From contig NZ_CP026994.1 of assembly GCF_013407165.1 (NCBI RefSeq), positions 620,001 through 684,000 on the forward strand: a stretch of DNA of 64,000 bases, written 5' to 3'. The notes beneath the pieces were generated by a model. The model was not told the DNA's origin, ran no database searches, and worked only from the letters and a program-made list of their open reading frames with translations. The position numbers and the translations under genes are program-made. Positions 48,275 to 58,078 of the stretch are shown piece by piece. How positions within the stretch are numbered: position 1 is the first letter of the stretch; the number at the start of each line of letters is the position of its first letter. Origin of the DNA: Nitrosopumilus oxyclinae. GTDB taxonomy: Archaea > Thermoproteota > Nitrososphaeria > Nitrososphaerales > Nitrosopumilaceae.

Positions 48275-49092
48275 TTAATTTTTGAATTTTGCTATGTAAA
48301 AATCGGCAAAGAAATTTCCTTCGTCTTCATATTCTTCGGTGTTAATCCCCATTCCATGTAATAGGGAAATGGTTTGTATTTTTTCTTTAGGACCTGAAAA
48401 ACTTCTTTGACGTATTGGTTTTATGTCGCTTTTTACAACAGAATAGTCATACATTTCAAAAACTTCTTCAATGTCTTCCATGTTAAACATTCTGAGAACT
48501 GAGAATGCAAAGATTGGTGCGACATACTCTTTATCCGATTCGATATAATTGGATTGTCTATTTTTAATTACTTTAAGTAGATTAAAAATGCCTTGTATCC
48601 AATATAGCCTACACACCCAGTTGCAATTACTAAATCAATTTTAGGTAATGATCCTAACAAATTTAATTTTTCAGCCTCAAGATCAACATTCATGCCTCTT
48701 TCACACAAATTCATCTCTTCGGAGAATTTTAAAGCCTCATTTGAAATATCTATTTGATAGAAATTCATATTGTCATTGCAATCACATTCCTCGTAGAATT
48801 GTTTGGTCTCTTTTTTTGTGGGTCCAGTTCCATTCAAAAAGAAATCGTTCAATTCTGACATTGTTAAATTATATTTCATCAATGATGAGTTGATACCGTA
48901 TGAACTTCCCAAGTCTAAAACATTAATTGGTCTAGATACTGTTTTTTCAAGTTGTTCTATAATTGAATTGTATAGCGGTTTTGTAGAATCTGATATGTCA
49001 TAATCTAGTCTATCCATTTCCTTTAGGTAACTGCGTGGAGAATCTTGCGTGTAAATATCTGTAAAATCTTTTTTTACTTTTAATTCATCCAT
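48275..49092 (-). pseudogene. Frameshifted SAM-dependent methyltransferase
   Basis: Read on the minus strand, an ATG at 49092 opens a class I methyltransferase (motif I INVLDLGSSYGINSSLM). It runs into a stop after ...VGYIGYKAFLIYLK, with the stop at 48568. The next frame continues the fold without a gap (FNLLKVIKNRQSNYIESDKE to the stop at 48275). The break falls in a run of five T (plus-strand A at 48584-48588). A sixth T would restore one frame of about 273 residues. This is either a genuine pseudogene or a single-base sequencing error. Confidence 0.75.
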
Positions 49093-49217
49093 CTTGGAGT
49101 ATTGGTGTTATTCCTTACTTTATAAAACCCGAACATTTCGCTAGTCATTAAATAAAAATTTTGTAATTTTAAAGCAAAATAAATCCATTAATACTGTAAG
49201 TTGAGAAACTCTTTTAG

Positions 49218-49616
49218 ATGAAAATTGATCATATTGCAATTGCAGTAAATGATGTTGAAGAATCTGCTAAAATCTATCAACAAGCTCTGGGTGTTGATGA
49301 TGTTGAATTTGAAACAGTAGAAACTGAAGGTGTCAAAGTTGCAATTTTGCATTTAGAAAATGCTCGTGTGGAGTTAATGCAACCCACAAATGACTCTAGC
49401 CCAATTAAGAAATTTTTGGATAAAAAAGGCCAAGGGTTACACCATATGGCATTAGAGACTGATAACATTGAAGGTGAGGTTGAACGAATGGAAGGGTGTG
49501 GAATTCAATTTTTAGGCAATATTAGACCTGGATCTGCTGGAACTAAAGTTACCTTTATTCATCCAAAATCATTACATGGCGTTTTGGCAGAACTTTGCTC
49601 TCATCCCAAAGATTAG
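49218..49616 (+). CDS. mce: Methylmalonyl-CoA epimerase
   Basis: A 132-residue vicinal-oxygen-chelate protein. It begins MKIDHIAIAVNDVEESAKIY with the metal His, and has VELMQPTNDSSPI, GQGLHHMALETDNI (second His) and HGVLAELC (Glu ligand). It interconverts (S)- and (R)-methylmalonyl-CoA, which the mutase then uses. It lies 983 bases from mcmA on the same strand, separated by the broken methyltransferase on the other strand. Confidence 0.95.
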   Translation: MKIDHIAIAVNDVEESAKIYQQALGVDDVEFETVETEGVKVAILHLENARVELMQPTNDSSPIKKFLDKKGQGLHHMALETDNIEGEVERMEGCGIQFLGNIRPGSAGTKVTFIHPKSLHGVLAELCSHPKD

Positions 49617-49675
49617 TCACACTAAACATATTCTAACTATCAATACGCTTAAGTGAACGGGAAATTCTGATTTGT

Positions 49676-49825
49676 ATGAACTGCCACAAAATAAGCGAAC
49701 CTCATGTTTGGAGATATTCAAAAACCAACAAATTTCGTAGATGTGTTAAATGCAAATCAAAAATTAAAATGAATCAAAAAGAATTTGACCTCAAATGGGG
49801 TAAAAATCAAATTATTGTTCAATAG
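49676..49825 (+). CDS. Small basic Cys protein (49 aa)
   Basis: Encodes MNCHKISEPHVWRYSKTNKF, then RRCVKCKSKIKMN and a basic tail. A single C-x2-C pair plus Cys/His near the N-terminus could bind zinc. ATG start; it ends one base before a convergent small gene. Function unknown. Confidence 0.55.
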   Translation: MNCHKISEPHVWRYSKTNKFRRCVKCKSKIKMNQKEFDLKWGKNQIIVQ

Positions 49826-49826
49826 A

Positions 49827-49943
49827 TTATTTTTTACTTTCTTTTTGTCTAATTTTGTTACATCTATCACATAGTTTGTAATTTTTACCAATTCCTCTAG
49901 AACTTCTACATGATGTCCCACACTTTTTACAAATGTAATCCAT
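49827..49943 (-). CDS. Small zinc-ribbon protein (38 aa)
   Basis: Encodes MDYICKKCGTSCRSSRGIGK, then NYKLCDRCNKIRQKESKK. Two C-x2-C pairs and a further Cys give a zinc ribbon with a basic tail. ATG start. Probably nucleic-acid or ribosome binding by composition, not proven. Confidence 0.65.
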   Translation of the reverse strand: MDYICKKCGTSCRSSRGIGKNYKLCDRCNKIRQKESKK

Positions 49944-50003
49944 GTGATGATTGTTTGAAAACAATTGTCTTAAGACTTTGGCTATCTGAAAATACTACAA
50001 ATA

Positions 50004-50648
50004 TCATTCCATCATTTTCAAAGTATCTGATGCTGTTATGATGCCTATGATTTTTGATTTTTTTGAAACTAGGATGCATTTTGAATACCTTATCAGAGGA
50101 ACCAAAACATTTGCTGGTGTATCAAAATCCACAATTGGTGGAACTGAATCCATAGTGTCTGATAACTTTGCTTTTTTTAACTCTGTTTCTCCTAAATCTG
50201 AAAGGTGTTTTACTATCCCGTCTTCTGAAACTACACCTACTACATCTGAATTATCAAACACTGGGATTTGACTAATGGATAATTCATGCATTTTTTTAAT
50301 TGCATCATGAAGAGTGTTTGATGGTTTTAACTTTACGATGTCTTTACTACAAAAATCCCCTGCGGTGTGAGATGATGATTCTCCTTCTAATTTAGCAAGA
50401 CTTTCAAATATTCTTTTAGCAGTTTCATAGCTTGGTTGACTTCTTCCTGATTCAATTTGATTGATCATTGAAGTACTTATTCCTGCCATCGTTGCAAGTT
50501 TTTTTTGAGTAATGCCAATTTTCAGCCTAATTTGTTTAATAGAATCAATTCTAGGTAGCAATTCATTTAGAGGTGATTTTGATTGATTTAAAAATTTGTT
50601 TTTAGAGATCATTCTAATTAGCCATGATTGATTATTCAAATCCAGCAT
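50004..50648 (-). CDS. XRE-type HTH regulator with two CBS domains
   Basis: A 214-residue regulator. Residues 37-90 form a lambda-repressor-like helix-turn-helix (IRLKIGITQKKLATMAGIST, SMINQIESGRSQPS). Then a CBS pair spans about 95-214 (VKLKPSNTLHDAIKKMHELS, ISQIPVFDNSDVVGVVSEDG, KIIGIITASDTLKMM). CBS pairs usually bind adenosine nucleotides, so it may couple energy status to transcription. Start at 50648 or a few codons later. Confidence 0.88.
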   Translation of the reverse strand: MLDLNNQSWLIRMISKNKFLNQSKSPLNELLPRIDSIKQIRLKIGITQKKLATMAGISTSMINQIESGRSQPSYETAKRIFESLAKLEGESSSHTAGDFCSKDIVKLKPSNTLHDAIKKMHELSISQIPVFDNSDVVGVVSEDGIVKHLSDLGETELKKAKLSDTMDSVPPIVDFDTPANVLVPLIRYSKCILVSKKSKIIGIITASDTLKMME

Positions 50649-50711
50649 ATTAGCAAAGTTGTGATTTCCAAGTTTGATTTTATTCGTTGTTTAAAACTTA
50701 TTTTTTTGAAT

Positions 50712-50888
50712 TTAGATATTTTTAATAAGTGATTTGATGCTGTGGATTGATTTTGAATTTAGCTCAATTTCTTTATGTTCTTCAATGACGTGTTTAGTGA
50801 CTTTATCCATTAATTCTTCTTCGGTGGATGCAGTCGCAGACCATTTACAATCTTTTCCTGCATCAGAACAACTAATACTCTTTGTCAT
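50712..50888 (-). CDS. DUF1059 small protein
   Basis: A 58-residue protein with the DUF1059 pattern: CSDAGKDCKWSATASTEEEL then MDKVTKHVIEEHKEIEL. The cysteines in CSDAGKDC and the H-x4-H spacing are family traits. Function unknown, but the family is widespread in prokaryotes. It is transcribed in the same direction as the PPDK gene just upstream of it. Confidence 0.8.
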   Translation of the reverse strand: MTKSISCSDAGKDCKWSATASTEEELMDKVTKHVIEEHKEIELNSKSIHSIKSLIKNI

Positions 50889-50912
50889 AATATGGATGAT
50901 TTGTAGAATTAT

Positions 50913-53600
50913 TTATTTTTTCTTTCTCTTTGCTTTGGATTTTTTCATTGGTTGCTCAATTGCTGCTTGAGCTGCTGCGACTATGGCAATTGGTATTCTA
51001 TGTGGTGATGCACTTACATAAGTTAGTCCTGCACCATGACAGAATTTGATAGAACTTGGGTCTCCGCCATGCTCTCCACAAATTCCTACTTCCATATTTG
51101 ATCGTAATTTACGACCAGCGGCAAGACCTATTTTTATCAAACTACCCACTCCATTAACATCAATTGATTGGAATGGATTTCTTTCTAAGAGTTCTTTCTC
51201 CATGTATTCTGGAAGGAATTTCCCTTCAACATCTTCTCGACTGAAACTAAAAGTTCCTTGAGTCAAGTCATTGGTCCCAAAACTAAAGAATTCTGCCGTG
51301 GTTGCAAGCTCATTTGCAGTTAGAGCTGCCCTTACAACTTCTATCATGGTTCCAAAATTAATTTTTAATTTCATTTTGTGCTTAGTTTCTGTATCTTTCT
51401 TTATTCTATCGTAGATTTTCTTTATGTGATTTAATTCTGCAATGCTGCTAATTTGGGGAATCATTATTTGTGGATGTGCTTTAACTTTCTTTTTTGTTAA
51501 TTCTACTAATGCCTCAAACACTGCTTTAATTTGCATTTCATAAATTTCTGGGTATGTGATTCCTACTCTGACTCCTCTATGTCCCATCATTGGATTTATT
51601 TCTGCTAATTCTCTTGCTCTTTTGAGAATAATCTTTGTTTTGTTAATTTCATTTGTATCTCCACTCGATTCTAATTTTTGAATTTTTTCTACTAGTTCTT
51701 CTGGATTTGGTAAGAACTCGTGAAGTGGAGGATCAAGTAGTCTAATTGTAACTTCGTACCCTTCCATCGCCTTTAGAATTTCAATAAAGTCACTTTTTTG
51801 TAACTGGCCTAATTTCGTTAAGATTTTGCTTCTCTCTTCAATATTTTCAGCCATGATCATTTCTACAAATAAGTTGATTCTGTCACTTCCATTGAACATT
51901 CTTTCTGTTCTGCATAATCCAATTCCTTGACCGCCAAACTTTCTTGCAAGAATTGCTCCTTCTGGGGTGTCTGCATTTGCTCTAATTCCTAATGTTTTTG
52001 TTTTTTGTGCCCATTCTAAAATTTGCTCAAAGTCTTTTGTTACTTTTGGCTCAACTGTTGGAATGTCTCCGATATAGACAGTTCCTGCACTTCCGTCAAT
52101 GGTAATTGTTTCTCTTTCTTTGATTGTAATTCCATTTGCTGTACATGTGTTATTATCATAATTGATTTTTAATTCTGGACATCCTACTATGCATGGTTTT
52201 CCCATTCCTCTTGAGACTATAGCTGCATGGGATGATTTTCCTCCTAAACTGGTCAAAATCCCTTCTGATGAAAAGAATGCAGGTACATCTTCTGGCTTTG
52301 TTTCTTTTCTTACTAGGATTACTTTATTTCCTGTATCTCCTAACTCTATTGCTTTTTTTACATCAAAGACAACAATTCCACTTGCAGCTCCGGGTGATGC
52401 TGGAATTCCTTTTGCCAATAGTTTATAATTTTTAATTTCTGATTCATCCATTGTTCTATGGAGCAATGCTTCTAATTGTTGTGCTGGAATTCTTGTAAGT
52501 GCTCTCTCTTTACTGATTAATTTCTCTTTTACCATATCTACTGATGTTTTTACAAGAGCCGCTGCACTCATCTTTGCTGTTCTTGTTTGTAACAAGTAGA
52601 ATTTTCCTTGCTCAATAGTAAATTCAATATCTTGGGGTTCTCTGAAATGTTTTTCTAGCTTTGCACATGCATTGCTTAATTCTTTATGTGATTTTGGCAT
52701 GTCTTTTTTTAACAATTCGATACTCAATCCAGTTCTTACTCCTGCAACTACGTCTTCTCCTTGTGCATTGATTAGATATTCACCTTCCATCTCTTTTTTA
52801 CCGTTATGACCATTTCTTGTAAATACGACTCCTGTTGCACTATCATCTCCCATATTTCCAAATACCATTGTAACTACATTAACTGCAGTTCCATTTGCAA
52901 TGTCTTTTGTTATGTTATTTTTTTCACGATAAACAATTGCTCTTTCACCCATCCAACTTTTGAAAACAGCCTCTATGGATAACACTAATTGTTCATTAGG
53001 TGTATCTGGAAATTTTCTTTTTGTATGCTCTTCACATATTTTTTTGTATTCTGTTACAATTGTTTTTAATGATTCTACGTTTAGCTTGCTATCATCAGAA
53101 ACTCCTTGTTTGGATTTTGCAGAGTCTAGTACATGTTCAAATTTTTCATCGTTGACTCCAAATACAACTTTACCAAATAATTGAATAAATCTTCTATACG
53201 AATCCCATGAAAAACGTGGATTCTTTGTCTGTTCTGCAAAACCTTCAACTGTTTTCTCATTTAATCCTAAATTCAAAATTGTGTCCATCATTCCAGGCAT
53301 TGAGATGGCAGCACCTGAACGAACTGATACTAATAATGGATTCTTTGTAGAATTCCATTTTTTACCTGTCTTTTTTTCCATTTTTGCAATGTTTTTCATT
53401 ACTGCTGGCATCACATCTTTTGGAAGTTTTTTGTTATTATCGTAATACTTGTTACAAACTTCAGTTGTGATCGTAAATCCTGGTGGTACTGGAAGTTTCA
53501 ATCGAGTCATTTCGCTCAATCCTGCTCCTTTACCGCCTAGAAGCATTCTATTTTTGCTGTCTGCCTCTTCAAATGCATAAACTGGTTTGGATTTTACCAT
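50913..53600 (-). CDS. ppdK: Pyruvate, phosphate dikinase
   Basis: It interconverts pyruvate and phosphoenolpyruvate with ATP and phosphate; in this lineage it works mainly toward gluconeogenesis. The 895 residues contain the ATP-grasp domain (LLGGKGAGLSEMTRLKLPVP). The swivelling phosphohistidine domain (GGKSSHAAIVSRGMGKPCIV) follows. A PEP/pyruvate TIM barrel has GICGEHGGDPSSI with the catalytic Cys. The C-terminus is lysine-rich (KKSKAKRKKK). The full set of domains is present. Confidence 0.96.
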   Translation of the reverse strand: MVKSKPVYAFEEADSKNRMLLGGKGAGLSEMTRLKLPVPPGFTITTEVCNKYYDNNKKLPKDVMPAVMKNIAKMEKKTGKKWNSTKNPLLVSVRSGAAISMPGMMDTILNLGLNEKTVEGFAEQTKNPRFSWDSYRRFIQLFGKVVFGVNDEKFEHVLDSAKSKQGVSDDSKLNVESLKTIVTEYKKICEEHTKRKFPDTPNEQLVLSIEAVFKSWMGERAIVYREKNNITKDIANGTAVNVVTMVFGNMGDDSATGVVFTRNGHNGKKEMEGEYLINAQGEDVVAGVRTGLSIELLKKDMPKSHKELSNACAKLEKHFREPQDIEFTIEQGKFYLLQTRTAKMSAAALVKTSVDMVKEKLISKERALTRIPAQQLEALLHRTMDESEIKNYKLLAKGIPASPGAASGIVVFDVKKAIELGDTGNKVILVRKETKPEDVPAFFSSEGILTSLGGKSSHAAIVSRGMGKPCIVGCPELKINYDNNTCTANGITIKERETITIDGSAGTVYIGDIPTVEPKVTKDFEQILEWAQKTKTLGIRANADTPEGAILARKFGGQGIGLCRTERMFNGSDRINLFVEMIMAENIEERSKILTKLGQLQKSDFIEILKAMEGYEVTIRLLDPPLHEFLPNPEELVEKIQKLESSGDTNEINKTKIILKRARELAEINPMMGHRGVRVGITYPEIYEMQIKAVFEALVELTKKKVKAHPQIMIPQISSIAELNHIKKIYDRIKKDTETKHKMKLKINFGTMIEVVRAALTANELATTAEFFSFGTNDLTQGTFSFSREDVEGKFLPEYMEKELLERNPFQSIDVNGVGSLIKIGLAAGRKLRSNMEVGICGEHGGDPSSIKFCHGAGLTYVSASPHRIPIAIVAAAQAAIEQPMKKSKAKRKKK

Positions 53601-53627
53601 GCAAAATTTTGTAAATTATTTGGCTTT

Positions 53628-54284
53628 TTAAACTAATGCCTTGGCAAATTCTGAAATTACTTTATTCCAATCCTTTGCTTTAATAATTCCACTAGCTACT
53701 AGGATTCCTTTTGATCCTAACTCTATTGCTTTTGCAACGTCTTCGCCTGATACAATACCTGCACCACAAAGCAATTTTGTTTTATTTTTTGAATTATTTA
53801 CTATGCTGGCAGCTTTTGCAATTAATTCTGGTTTTTCTTTAGAAACTGCTTTCCCTGAACCAATTAATTCTGGAGGTTCAATTGCAATATAATCTGGATT
53901 TAACTTGACATATTTTTTTACTTCTGAAATATCTTTTACGCATAAAATTGATATCATTTTTAGTTCTTTTAATTTCAATACTAATTTTTCAATTTCTTTA
54001 CTTGTAATTCTATGTTCACTATGGTTGATTAATGATCCTTTGACTTTAGATTTTTTTAACAACTCTGGAATTACAAAACCTGTCGTGCTTCCAGTTTTGG
54101 AGACATCGATATGCTGAGCGAGAATTGATATTGAACTGTTTGCTACTACACCAACTAAATGCTGTGGCGGTGATACGGCGATTTTAATTTTATATTTTTT
54201 AGAAATTTTTTCTGCTATTTTTACAAATTTGATAATGTTGTCTCCTGCAATCTCTTCATAGTTTTTACAATTAATTACAAACAT
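53628..54284 (-). CDS. tpiA: Triosephosphate isomerase, archaeal type
   Basis: It interconverts DHAP and glyceraldehyde-3-phosphate. The 218-residue length is the short archaeal form. The catalytic Lys is in MFVINCKNY, His in LINHSEHR and Glu in AIEPPELIGSG. It sits 27 bases downstream of the ppdK gene start on the same strand, so the two are close in the gluconeogenic direction. No fused domain. Confidence 0.95.
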   Translation of the reverse strand: MFVINCKNYEEIAGDNIIKFVKIAEKISKKYKIKIAVSPPQHLVGVVANSSISILAQHIDVSKTGSTTGFVIPELLKKSKVKGSLINHSEHRITSKEIEKLVLKLKELKMISILCVKDISEVKKYVKLNPDYIAIEPPELIGSGKAVSKEKPELIAKAASIVNNSKNKTKLLCGAGIVSGEDVAKAIELGSKGILVASGIIKAKDWNKVISEFAKALV

Positions 54285-54322
54285 CTTTCTTTAAAATTTT
54301 CTATATTGTATTTAATTCTTGA

Positions 54323-54613
54323 TTAAGATTGTTTTATTTTTGATAAATTGTCGTATCGTTTTTTCATAGTTGATACAATTATCATTAGAGTTAATCCTGC
54401 TAAATTCGTGCCTATGATGAATACATCTGATACGACAATTCCATAAATTAACCACAATATTGATCCTGCAGCTATGAAGATCATCAAAAACTTTGAAACA
54501 TCATTTAGTCTCTTTGTTTTGTATCCTTTGTAAATTTGCTCTACCCACCCTGTAAGAATTAGCACTCCTGCTGTAATTCCTAATATTGTTAATAGGGTTC
54601 CATCAACTTCCAT
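54323..54613 (-). CDS. SemiSWEET-like PQ-loop membrane protein
   Basis: A 96-residue protein with three membrane helices in a single triple-helix bundle. The motif region VEQIYKGYKTKRLNDVSKFL is the SemiSWEET/MtN3 loop, with the usual Pro before Gln replaced by Glu, and FIAAGSILWLIYGI is the third helix. SemiSWEETs form dimers that carry sugars. The missing Pro may change the substrate or kinetics, so the cargo is uncertain. Confidence 0.8.
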   Translation of the reverse strand: MEVDGTLLTILGITAGVLILTGWVEQIYKGYKTKRLNDVSKFLMIFIAAGSILWLIYGIVVSDVFIIGTNLAGLTLMIIVSTMKKRYDNLSKIKQS

Positions 54614-54621
54614 TATTCAAA

Positions 54622-57177
54622 TCAACTCCAAAAAAATTCATCTAATCCTGTTTGCTTTGGTTTTCCCAACATTGTATCAAAATCTAAATCCATTGAGGAT
54701 GTTATTTGCTCCAATGTTGATTCCATAAACTCCATGTATTTTTTAGAATCAATCTCTTCTTTTTTTGCCAACTCTACTGGTTTTACGCCTGGTTTGTTTA
54801 GAATTTTAATGAATGAAATTTTATCTCCTTTCTTTATCTCTCTAATTGATTCTAGTTGTTTTGCTGCTCTGATATGTTGAGGAATTGTTTTTACATATTC
54901 TGAAGGAGCTTTACTCAACATCACATTGAATGTTAAATCTTCTAATGGAATTTCTTTGGCTTCTACTTTTTTTCCACAAATTGAAATTTTTTCTGCAATG
55001 TCTTGTTTTGCTTTTACAAAGTCATCCATCGTCTGAACTTTAGATAATATGTCTACTAATTCATAAAATAAATTTTTGATAAAAGCTGGTGTGTGTGATT
55101 TTTTGCCTGTTAACCCTTTAACATCTACTTTACCTGATTTTGTTACTCCTAGATAATTTTTCTTTCTATTACTTAATACACAATATCTATATGTTTTGTC
55201 AATTTCTAAATCTACTCCATGATCTTTTTTTGCCTGCTCTATTACTATCTTAATTTGCTCTGGAGTTGGTTTTTTAAGGAATAATGAATCTGTATCTCCA
55301 TACAACACTTCAATTCCTGTATCTTCGCATTTTTTGATTGTCTCTAAAATTGTATGTCTTCCTATCGCAGTTGTTGCTTCTGCTACTGGTAGAAAGTAGA
55401 GTGGAAATATTTCAGCACCCATTACCCCATAGCTGGCATTTAGAATTACTTTGAGTGCTTGACTGACTACTGTGTATTGCTGCTTTTGATCATCAGTTAA
55501 TGTCTCTTTTTTTGAGAGACTTTTGTAATAGTTTACTCTCAAATCTCGCAATGATCCGATGATCATTGATGTTAGACCGTTTTTCTTTGTACATGCCCAA
55601 TGATTTGTCCCAGGTATTGTATTTTTTTTACATTCTTCATGAGTGCATCTTACTGTCTCATATGATAAATTTCGAACTTTGATGATACTTGGATATAGAC
55701 TTGCAAAATCCATTACAACAACATCGAAATGGATTCCTTCTTTTGGTTCAACAACGAGACCTCCTCTATATTTTTTATCTTTGATTACTGCATCAGACAT
55801 TACCCCCTCTGATCTTCTTTGCAATTCTTCACGTTTGGGAATTAAATAATTTCTTCGTCTGTGTTCATAATACAATAAACTTCTAATCCATTGTGACACT
55901 CCTAATCTTGCAACATCGTCAATTGGTAATCTTCCAATCCTTGCAATGATTACAAGCAAGTCCATCAACAAATCTTTGTTGAAACTGGTAAGTTCGTATG
56001 TTAGTAGTGCGTCATTGTAACAATAATTTGCAGTCTGGTAAAGTGTTAATTCATCAAATTCTAGCCCGTAGTCTATCTTTTCTTTTCCTAGAAGTGCCTT
56101 TGAGACACTATTTAGAGAAAAATCCGTATATGATTGGCTGAATGCATAGATCTGAAATGATCTATTTGAAAGAACTTTGTATAAATCTAAATGAACTCCT
56201 TCTTTGAGGGTTGCAGAATCTCTCATCATGTAAAATGGATTTTGTGAGTTTTGTATCCCTAATCTTTCTGCTCTGTTGTAGAGATATGGTAAATCAAATT
56301 CATCTCCGTTATATGTTAGAACAAATGGAAATGTTTTGATTATTTCAAATGCGTCTTCTAGCATTTTTTTCTCATCATTTAATTCATAGAATTTTATCTT
56401 GATGTTGGGTTCTAGCTCATTTGTCCCTTCTTCTGTTCCTTCTGTTTTTAGTACAAAAATTTGATCAAATCCATCAGATCCTTTTAGACCGACGGCTGTA
56501 ACTTTTTTTTCTGCAAGTTTTGGGTCTGGAATTCTTCCAATTACTGCTTCGACTTCTATATCTACACTGAGTCTTTTTATTCTTGGAATTGGCTGGTTTA
56601 GTAAATCTGCCCATTCTGAAATAAATATTTTAAATTCTTCTGCATCTACCATGCTTTTACTGTCTACTTTATCCCACAACAAACTCTTCAATGCAAGTTT
56701 AACTTCATCTGAAATTTCTACATCGTAAGGTTCTATTTTTCCATTTTTTACTTCGTAATATCTTCCAACTATTAGCCCTCTGTCATAAAGATAGTTTTCA
56801 TAATATTTGAGATCAGATTCCCATGTTTCAATTTGATTTTTTATGCTTTCTCCAAAATTTCCTCCTATGGATAATGGATTATCTACAATTATTTGTGATA
56901 AATTAATTTCTTCATCCTTTAGTAAATCATATTTTTTAATCTGTTTGATTTCAAGTACATCAGTTCTTTCTTGAAGGAAATCTAATTCATCTGGATCTAA
57001 TCTTGAATAACAATATGGTTTATGATTTGTTTCATCATGCCATAAAATTAGTTTTTTTGATTCTGGTTCATAGAATTTTAGAACAACTGATTTTGAAATG
57101 TTGTCATATGTGGCTGACACTAGCATTGATGGTAACATTGATTCAATTTTTTTAGTTTCAGGCAAATTGACTTGCAT
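54622..57177 (-). CDS. polB: Family B DNA polymerase
   Basis: The main replicative-type family B polymerase, 851 residues. The exonuclease Exo I is SVDIEVEAV (Asp206, Glu208), and the polymerase motif A is MDFASLYPSI. Motif B is SQALKVILNASYGVMGAE and motif C is LYGDTDSLF. The C-terminus KQTGLDEFFWS is a PIP box for PCNA. No intein is present. The gene order with the dCMP deaminase (four bases) suggests coordinated replication and nucleotide supply. Confidence 0.96.
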   Translation of the reverse strand: MQVNLPETKKIESMLPSMLVSATYDNISKSVVLKFYEPESKKLILWHDETNHKPYCYSRLDPDELDFLQERTDVLEIKQIKKYDLLKDEEINLSQIIVDNPLSIGGNFGESIKNQIETWESDLKYYENYLYDRGLIVGRYYEVKNGKIEPYDVEISDEVKLALKSLLWDKVDSKSMVDAEEFKIFISEWADLLNQPIPRIKRLSVDIEVEAVIGRIPDPKLAEKKVTAVGLKGSDGFDQIFVLKTEGTEEGTNELEPNIKIKFYELNDEKKMLEDAFEIIKTFPFVLTYNGDEFDLPYLYNRAERLGIQNSQNPFYMMRDSATLKEGVHLDLYKVLSNRSFQIYAFSQSYTDFSLNSVSKALLGKEKIDYGLEFDELTLYQTANYCYNDALLTYELTSFNKDLLMDLLVIIARIGRLPIDDVARLGVSQWIRSLLYYEHRRRNYLIPKREELQRRSEGVMSDAVIKDKKYRGGLVVEPKEGIHFDVVVMDFASLYPSIIKVRNLSYETVRCTHEECKKNTIPGTNHWACTKKNGLTSMIIGSLRDLRVNYYKSLSKKETLTDDQKQQYTVVSQALKVILNASYGVMGAEIFPLYFLPVAEATTAIGRHTILETIKKCEDTGIEVLYGDTDSLFLKKPTPEQIKIVIEQAKKDHGVDLEIDKTYRYCVLSNRKKNYLGVTKSGKVDVKGLTGKKSHTPAFIKNLFYELVDILSKVQTMDDFVKAKQDIAEKISICGKKVEAKEIPLEDLTFNVMLSKAPSEYVKTIPQHIRAAKQLESIREIKKGDKISFIKILNKPGVKPVELAKKEEIDSKKYMEFMESTLEQITSSMDLDFDTMLGKPKQTGLDEFFWS

Positions 57178-57181
57178 TTTC

Positions 57182-57709
57182 TCACTCTGAATCTTCGTAT
57201 TTACTAACTAGTGCTTTTGCCCATTTTGTAATTTTATCTTTGTCTAAACTAATTACTTCAACTCCTGCTTCTTCTAGTAATTCATAATCTGTTTCAGGAT
57301 ATGCATCAAGACAAACAAATTTTCTAATTCCGATAGTAATTGCCATTTTTGTGCATTCTAGGCATGGTACAAATGTTGTGTATAGAATTGCACCTTTTAT
57401 TCCAGCTTCAATTCCTAATATTGCACAATGCATAATTGCATTAGCTTCTGCATGGTTGCACAGACATCTATCCAGTGATGCTCCGGATTCAATTTTGCCT
57501 TCCATTCGAAGTTGACATCTCTTACATCCTCCTTCAAAACAATTTTTGATTCCAGGTGGGGTTCCATTATATCCAGTTGCTAATTGTCTGTGGTTTCTCA
57601 CAATTACTGCTCCTACTTGTCTGGTCATGCAGTTGGAGCGCAATTTTGCTAGTTCTGCTTGAAGCATAAAATATTCATCCCAATCTGGTCTGTCAAAAGA
57701 ACTGCTCAC
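57182..57709 (-). CDS. dCMP deaminase family protein
   Basis: A 175-residue cytidine/deoxycytidylate deaminase (ComEB-like). The zinc site is CNHAEANAIMH (His-Ala-Glu) with PCLECTKMAI (two Cys). An extra Cys set, CFEGGCKRC, occurs upstream. It converts dCMP to dUMP for thymidylate synthesis. It ends four bases before polB, so the two probably form an operon. A TATA-like sequence lies about 26 bases before the start at 57709. Confidence 0.93.
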   Translation of the reverse strand: MSSSFDRPDWDEYFMLQAELAKLRSNCMTRQVGAVIVRNHRQLATGYNGTPPGIKNCFEGGCKRCQLRMEGKIESGASLDRCLCNHAEANAIMHCAILGIEAGIKGAILYTTFVPCLECTKMAITIGIRKFVCLDAYPETDYELLEEAGVEVISLDKDKITKWAKALVSKYEDSE

Positions 57710-58078
57710 ATGAATCCTGTTTGCCTGTTCAATATATGGATCACGCTAATTGCAATTGTATTTGCGATCATAATTCATAATGATGATTTTACTTCAAAAT
57801 GACTATTGAATTGTATTTCTCAAAATGAGAGTTGAGAAAAGTTATTGGTTTAATTTTTAGGAAATTTTTTAAAACTTGATGTGTGGTACATATGGCTTAA
57901 CCCAAATCTGTATTGGATCAACATTATACAAAGAATTAATCAATTAAGGATGATTTCCATAACCTTAATTTTTGAACTTAGGCATGGTTTTAGTTAATTA
58001 GAAACGAGAAAGTATACGTTAGCTAACAATTAACTATACGAAAGCATAAAATCAATAAATTACATCTCCATTTGTACG
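57710..58078. other. Intergenic region between dCMP deaminase and Hef
   Basis: 369 bases without a convincing gene. A frame at 57710-57802 encodes a 30-residue hydrophobic peptide, but it lies over the deaminase promoter. Further on are a gttagctaac palindrome at 58018-58027, a repeat of tatacg and a TATA-like aataaatta near 58053-58061, which precedes the helicase ATG by about 22 bases. It is a divergent promoter region for two replication/repair genes. Confidence 0.6.

Noticed and set aside
57710-57802. 30-residue hydrophobic frame divergent from the dCMP deaminase
   Set aside because: It covers the deaminase promoter and has no ribosome-binding site; too weak to list as a gene.
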